A stretch of 64,000 bases of DNA from Tetradesmus obliquus (lineage: Eukaryota > Chlorophyta > Chlorophyceae > Sphaeropleales > Scenedesmaceae), in assembly GCA_030272155.1 (NCBI GenBank), contig CP126193.1:3782001-3846000 (forward strand), given 5' to 3'. Below are positions 58,201 through 64,000 of this stretch, piece after piece; position 1 is the stretch's first letter; each line of letters opens with the position of its first letter. Under the pieces are notes generated by a model that was not told the origin of the DNA, ran no database searches, and was given only the letters and a program-made list of their open reading frames with translations. A program made the position numbers and the translations under genes.

Positions 58201-61200
58201 GGGTGTATCAACGCAGGCAGCAGCAGCATGGGCAGGGTTGGCGCCACTGGCGCGGCTGCAGCAGCAGCTGGCGTCCTGCATCAGCCTGGCTGACCTGCTG
58301 CTCAGGAAGCTGCGAGGCTGCGTGGGCGACAGCGCCATCGTGACTGAGATGCAGGTGGGAGACAGTGGGCAGCCGTGCATGCATTGCTGAAGGGCTTGGT
58401 TGCCACTGTTACAAGCAGAGCTGCCACTGGTTGTTGCGCCTTGTACCCGTCGCCATTCTGGCGCAGCGTGCACTCTGCATTACACCAGATGCACCAACAC
58501 AGGGGATGGTTGGGACAACACATGCACCAATGGCACTGCTGTTGATCTGTGAGTCGTCGCGGCGGCTGCTGCTGCTACTGCAGGTGGCTGTCATTCTCGC
58601 CAAGATGGAGCTGGTGGGTGTGGGCATCGACCCCCGCCACTTGTTGGGCCACAAGGCAGCACTGAAGCAGCGCATGGCGGCAATCAGCACACGCGCACAG
58701 CAGCTGGCAGGCGGCCCATTCAACCTTGCCAGCAGCTCTCAGCTGGCCAAGGTGCTGTACAGCGACCTGGGGCTGCCAGCACCAACTGGCACAGGCAGGC
58801 GGCGCAACAAAGAATGCGAAAAGCAACCAAGAACAGCAGCGGGCACTTCTTGCGATGGCATTTTAATGGTAACTGTATGAACCACCTGTGTGTAGTTGTG
58901 CTACCTTACACCTAGGTCTCACAGCATGCCTTGAGCAAGCGCAACCCTTTTTTTTCAAGTACCGCGGCCACTGTGCTGCTGGCGGCTGCAGGTGCTCGCG
59001 GCACCGCCAAGACCCACCTGCCGACGGATGAGGCCTCCCTCAAGCAGCTGCAGCTGGCCACAGGGCATGAGCTGCCAGGCCTGGTGCTGGAGTACAGGTG
59101 TGGCAGAGGTGTTTGTTACTGCCAGTGGATGATCAGGCAGCGCAGCAGAGGCTGAATGCCACGAGGCCGCTTGCATGTGCTGCACTGAACTGCATGCCTC
59201 TGCATGCATGGCTCCGTGCATGGCAGTACTAGTACTTAAGACATGCAGCTATGCTGTGGTGAACCTGATTGCATATTAAGCTTTTTGATGCAGACCAATG
59301 GCCGATATCTGTGCTGTGTACCAAAGCTTTGCCTGTTGCATCTGCAGGAGCAAGCAGAACGCTGTCTCCAAGTACTTTGATGCAGACTGGGTGCAGCGCG
59401 CAGCAAGGCAGGGTGCAGCACAGGCCGCTGCAGCGGGTGGGCGGCCAGTAGTGGTGGACCTGCGCTGCTGCTGGAACCAGACCAACACTGCCACCGGCCG
59501 CTTATCCTCGTGCTCACCCAACTTGCAGGTGGGTTGCACGGCCATGCTCAGAAGGGCAGATGCTTTTGCTCAGGGCATAAGTAGGCTGGGATGTAGGTAT
59601 GTGTGTGTGACTGTGATGCTGCACAGCCGCATGGGATGCCCCTACATGTTAGGCTGGCAAGTGAGCGGCAGCTGTGACTAATCCCTGACTCCTGTTCTGG
59701 TCTGCCGCCTCTGCCTGTTGCACAGGCAGTGACAAAGTACAGCATCACAGCACAGCAGCAGCAGCAGCCAGACGCAGCATCCTTCAGCATCAGAGACGTG
59801 TTTGTTGCACGTCCCGGCTACGTGCTGCTGTCAGCAGGTAAGGATTGCCTCATTGTGCAGGGCCCCTGCAGGCAACCTGCAACACAAGCAGCAGGAGCAC
59901 AGCAGGCTGGTTCCATTGATTGAGTTGCCGGGGGTTGGTTTACTGCATCAACTTTCATCATACAGCCGGCCTACCAGTACCCCTTGCGGTGCTCTCAAGC
60001 GATTCCTGGCGCAACATCATTATAGGCACGTAGCATCCACCTGCTTATAATGCAAACGCTCACCCTTTGAATGTGATGCTGCTGCTGCCCCCACCAGACT
60101 ACAGCCAGGTGGAGCTGCGGCTGCTGGCTCACTTCAGCGGGGACAGGCTGCTGCAGCAGCTGCTCAGCCAGAGCGGGCCTGGTGGAGATGTGTTCAGCCT
60201 TATTGCAGCTGCATGGCTGCAGCAGGGCGCGGCTGGACCGTCAGGTGCGGCAGCAGCGCACAAGCGCCAGCATTATAGCTGCACAGTTGCTTTGCTGGCA
60301 CAACAAGGAAAGCTGGTCGCTGCAATGTGTGCGAGCAGATGTGGAGCGTTGAAGACAGCAACAAGATGCACCAGTCATGGCATAAGAGCGCAGGATTTGT
60401 GATGCTGTGCCTGCCGGTGCTGCTGCAGGCTGCGGGCCTGCTGGTGTTGAGCCGGCGCTGCGTGAGCGTGCCAAGCGCGTCACGTACGGCATCATCTACG
60501 GCGTGAGCGCGTACGGCCTGGCGGGGCAACTGCAGGTGCTCCCCGATCGTTTGCTTGGTGGCTTCAGTCTGTAGGGCAAAAAATTTTCCTCAAGGAGCGT
60601 GCATATGCTGTTGCAGGCTAGCAGGTTGACGTCGCAGCGCAGTGCACGGGCAGCTGCCGGAGCTAGCTTATCAGTGTATGCTGGCATCATCATGCAAAGC
60701 ATGCAGTGATGCCTTGTGCAAGCATACAAAGCAAGCTGCTACAGCATGCACAGGATGGCTAGCTGCAGTAAGCGCACAGCTGATAGCAGGTCGTTTGCGC
60801 TCTTGTTGTGTCTGTGTATGTCTCAGGAGCAAGGCGTTGACCAGGACAAAGCGCAGCGGCTGATTGACAGCTTCCTGGATCGTTTCCCAGGTGGGCTGCA
60901 GAGCCACAGGACCAATGCAGCAGCAAGTACCTGGCATAATATATAGTTGTACTGCAAGCTAGGATGTGGCGTGTTACCCTTCCTCCTGCTGCCACCAGCT
61001 TGCACGTGGTTCTCTGCATGCTGTGTGTATCACATTGTTTGAAAACGCGTGTTGCTGTGGCAGCTCACGCAAGTACGCTGACTGCTAAGGCCCGCACACC
61101 CCCACTGCTGCCCATGTGCTCTCAATCACTATCCCATCAGGTGTACAGCAGTACATGGCTGCCTGCCAGTCGAGCGCGCAGTCTGCTGGTGCTGTGCGGA

Positions 61201-61851
61201 CGCTGCTGCAGCGCGTGCGGCCCATCCCTGGGCTGAGCTCCCGGCAGTTTCAGGAACGTCAGGCGGCACAGCGGAAGGTGGTCAACTCCATCATACAGGT
61301 GCACCACACGAACTGTGACAAGGCCTTAATCACTGGTGCTGCTGCGCTGTTTGTCACATCATCGCTGATCACCTGGGTGCTAGTTGGTCTGTGTCTGCAG
61401 TGCCCGGTTACTCTGAAATTGTGTGATGAAATGCTGCTCTTGATTTGCTCTGCAGGGCAGTGCTGCTGACCTGGCCAAGCTAGCAATGTGTGCCTGGGAT
61501 GCATGGGCAGAGTCCTCGGCAGCTGCAGCCGTAGCCACTACTCCTACAACAGCATACCAAGGCAACAGCGGCACGGCTACCGTCAGCACACTTGGCGCCT
61601 CCACCAGAGCAGCAGGTCCCTGTGCCCGTCTGATCGGCCAAATCCACGATGAGCTGCTGTTTGAAGTTGAGGCCGCTGATGCGTGCAAGGGCCCTGGCGG
61701 TGAGCTGCAGCAGCCAGGCCAGGCGCTGCTGCATGTGGCTGGTGTGGTGAGGCGTGTGATGGAGGGGGCGGCACCTCAGCTGGATGTGCCGCTGCCTGTG
61801 AAGCTGTCATGGGGCAGTAGGTGGGGCAGCATGGCTGCACTGGAGGTGTGA
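55273..61851 (+). CDS. Family A DNA polymerase, theta/nu class
   Basis: DNA repair polymerase. Main exons: 55462-57993, 58217-58354, about 58582-58868, 58925-59097, about 59349-59529, 59727-59838, about 60098-60244, about 60428-60537, about 60827-60891, about 61141-61299 and 61456-61851. The first large exon needs an upstream start. An in-frame piece at 55273-55356 with a GTAAGT donor is a candidate, but the true ATG is unresolved. The N-terminal 500 residues are Gln-rich with acidic [13 protein letters not shown] vestigial exonuclease-like region follows ([12 protein letters not shown]), then thumb ([20 protein letters not shown]), motif [17 protein letters not shown], motif [25 protein letters not shown], and motif [13 protein letters not shown]. 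Catalytic Asp residues are present. No helicase domain fits upstream. Confidence 0.85.
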
Positions 61852-63693
61852 CAGCGCTGCCACGCCAATGTCATGAACAGATGACTGGCTGTCGCATGTC
61901 ATGGCTGGCGCAGCCTGTGCTGCATTGGGGTGAAGCTGCGCGCAAGGACACTGGCCGGCCATTACACAGTATTCTCGATCCTGATACGCTGCACATGTGA
62001 GATGGAAATTGAGGGTGTCGCGCAGACTTGTTTTGGGGAATTGCTTCGACATGACAGATTGTGCTCAAGCAGCCACTGCTCCGCGCATAACCAGTGTTCA
62101 GACTGCTGCAACACGCAAATGCTGCTGAAAAGCAGCCTAAATGCCATCATACATGTATAACAGCGTTGCATCAGACTGTTGCGTTACTACTTGACAATCA
62201 ACAACCAGCTTTGCAGCTGCAATGATTGTGTAGCCTGCAACATACGCGGCTATCATGTGCAGCTTGGACCATGGGCGGTACCTTCACTGGCAGTGTATGG
62301 TGCCTTGTGCTAGTGTTCATCTAAGGTGATCACCTACTTGCTGCCTGTATGACACCTATCCTGGTTGCACAATTCTCCAAACACCCACCAGTCACCACGC
62401 ACTTGATCACCTGGACGGCCCAAATGGCAACTACGGCAGCATGCAGCATCGTGCCTGTGGAAGCATGCGTTGTATGCCTGCTGCTGCTTGAGCCACGTTC
62501 GCCTCTACTGACAACTTCGTGACACAACCAGCAACTTCTCATCACTATGGTGTATGTTGCTTGTTGTGCAGCTGGCCGGCCACAGGCGCCTGTGAGTCTT
62601 CCTTGTGTGTCTCACTGGAGTCACACCTAGTCAAACCAGAAGTTATAGCACTTTTTCGGTGCTTGGCAGCACCTTTTCAGTGCTCCGAGTTGCCCAGTGC
62701 ACTGGGCACGTGTGTGGCGGCACTTTTCAGTGCTCCGTCATGCAAGCAAAGTGATTGCTGCTTGGTGCAAGGCGTATCACAGCCTCAGAAGCAGTCGTAT
62801 GCATGATCTTGAACTATTGGCCGCTGGTACACAGACAATGTGCCAGGGGCGTGAGGTACACTGGAACACACTGGTGACCTGGGGCTGCAGAATGCATACA
62901 GCCAATGTGTAAACACATTCAAGCGCAACAGTACCAAGCCTGAGCAGCATTTGCAGGAAAAAGACACGGTGTGGAGCAGTGCAACCCACGCACAACAACA
63001 GGATGAGGGCTGGGCAGGACCAGGTCCTGCCCAGGCCATCATATGGTTCAAAGACGCAGTAATGCATGTTGTACAGAGACCCAAAGGAAGCACCCTGAGA
63101 ATAGCTTGCAAGAAGCCAACCATTGCTGGTTAAACCGTGCAGCACAATTCGGCTGTGTGGCAAGCCCAGCAAGTGCGAATCTGTACAAAAGCAAGCACTA
63201 TGCAGCAGCTCTAGTGCAGGCAGCTACAGTTGCCAGCCAGAAATCTGGCATGCACACTGCTCCTTGCAGGTACCATTCCTAGAAGAACAGACCCACAGCT
63301 TTCCTGCTCTGCTGGCAGTGCGTTCCACAACTGGGCGCCAGATGCACAGAGTGCTGAAATGATGGCTGGAGTGGCCAATGTGAAGCGTCCGGAGCCAGCG
63401 ACACAATCCCAAAAAACATGCACTCAACACCCATGTAACGCCTGCCCTGCCAGCTCCCTGCATGAAGCTCTTTCAGCTGAATCCACAAATACACACCCAT
63501 CACCCAGGAAGGCCATGCAAGGGCCAGCACAATTTGCAGTGCCAGGCTTGCATGCAATCTGGGGTCCCAATGTACACATCACACACTGCTCACTTACGAC
63601 ACATGTACACATACACAAAAGCGAACCATGAACGGGCATCACCCGCACATACACAGCACACACACCGCCCAATCTATCAACAGCACTGCAAGC
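61852..63693. other. Convergent intergenic region (3' UTRs)
   Basis: No protein-like open frame. Short repeats of ttttcagtgctccg occur at about 62650-62740. TGTAA lies near 62905. A 25-base palindrome is at 63010-63034. Confidence 0.5.
63010..63034. repeat. 25-base palindrome with a one-base centre
   Basis: CTGGGCAGGACC, A, then its reverse complement. It may form a hairpin in either convergent 3' UTR. Confidence 0.9.
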
Positions 63694-64000
63694 TCAGATG
63701 CTGTCCTCGCACCCCTCGGCGATCGAGCAGGTCGGGATCACCTCCACTCCATCACTCATCACCACCACCTTACGCTGTACGCCGCCGTTGCTGCTGCTGC
63801 GGCGCCCTTCTCGTGAGCCGCGCCTAGCCAGGGCGCCCTTGAGCGGCTGGCCTGCAGCATACACTGGCCGCTTGTTGTTGCTGGCGTGGCTGCTGCTGTT
63901 GGTGTTCTCCTCGGCAGCTGGCTGCTCTGGCTGCATGTCCTCTCCTTCTGTTGCTGCTGCTGCTGCCTGGGCTGCTGCTGCTGCTGCATCTGCCGCCGCG
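63694..64000 (-). CDS. C-terminal exon of an unrecognised gene (continues past window)
   Basis: The frame is open from the window edge to TGA at 63694-63696, about 101 residues. It runs from an Ala-rich start through EDMQPEQPAAEENTNSSSHA and RPVYAAGQPLKGALARRGS to a basic Ser/Arg patch and the more structured VQRKVVVMSDGVEVIPTCS near the end. The last 30 residues look protein-like rather than repeat-derived. No family was recognised. It converges with the polymerase gene. Confidence 0.45.
   Translation of the reverse strand, partial: AAADAAAAAAQAAAAATEGEDMQPEQPAAEENTNSSSHASNNKRPVYAAGQPLKGALARRGSREGRRSSSNGGVQRKVVVMSDGVEVIPTCSIAEGCEDSI

Overview
The window is nuclear DNA from a green alga, most likely a chlorophyte of the Chlorophyceae. 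It is GC-rich and full of CAG/CTG triplets. Genes are split by many short GT-AG introns, with acceptors usually reading CTGCAG. Proteins carry long Gln, Ala, Ser and Gly tracts, and TGTAA polyadenylation-type signals occur. I cannot name the species from the sequence alone.

Layout. 24-581 (+) is the last exon of an unrecognised gene. 1607-8867 (-) is a complete cytosolic/mitochondrial-type threonyl-tRNA synthetase: 12 exons, 712 codons, all intron phases consistent. One of its introns holds a probable tRNA-derived SINE. 11439-20164 (-) is the alpha large subunit of the AP-2 clathrin adaptor. From 20535 to 25734, about 370 bp upstream of the adaptor start codon, lie two Helitron transposons, one inserted four bases inside the 5' end of the other. 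Both are deletion derivatives. 26-31.5 kb is gene-poor: an orphan exon, a small Ser-rich protein (27955-28380, +), and about 3 kb without a convincing gene.

31631-40470 (-) and 45131-54202 (+) are two paralogous single-pass receptor-like protein kinases, arranged head-to-head. Each has a signal peptide, an N-glycosylation-rich ectodomain, one membrane helix, a non-RD TKL-type kinase domain and a very long low-complexity tail. Between them, on + at 40899-43579, is a nocturnin/CCR4-family hydrolase that shares a short divergent promoter with the first kinase. From about 55.3 kb to 61851 (+) is a family A DNA polymerase of the theta/nu class. It has a Gln-rich N-terminus and no room for a helicase domain. 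The last 300 bases hold the 3' end of a further minus-strand gene.

The annotated genes are housekeeping (translation, endocytosis, RNA or nucleotide metabolism, DNA repair) plus a lineage-specific signalling pair. The points most worth a second look are: the nested Helitron self-insertion; four separate tandem duplications of exon edges with their splice sites, in ThrRS and AP2 alpha; and short motifs plus 3'UTR G-runs shared by the two kinases although most of their tails have diverged.
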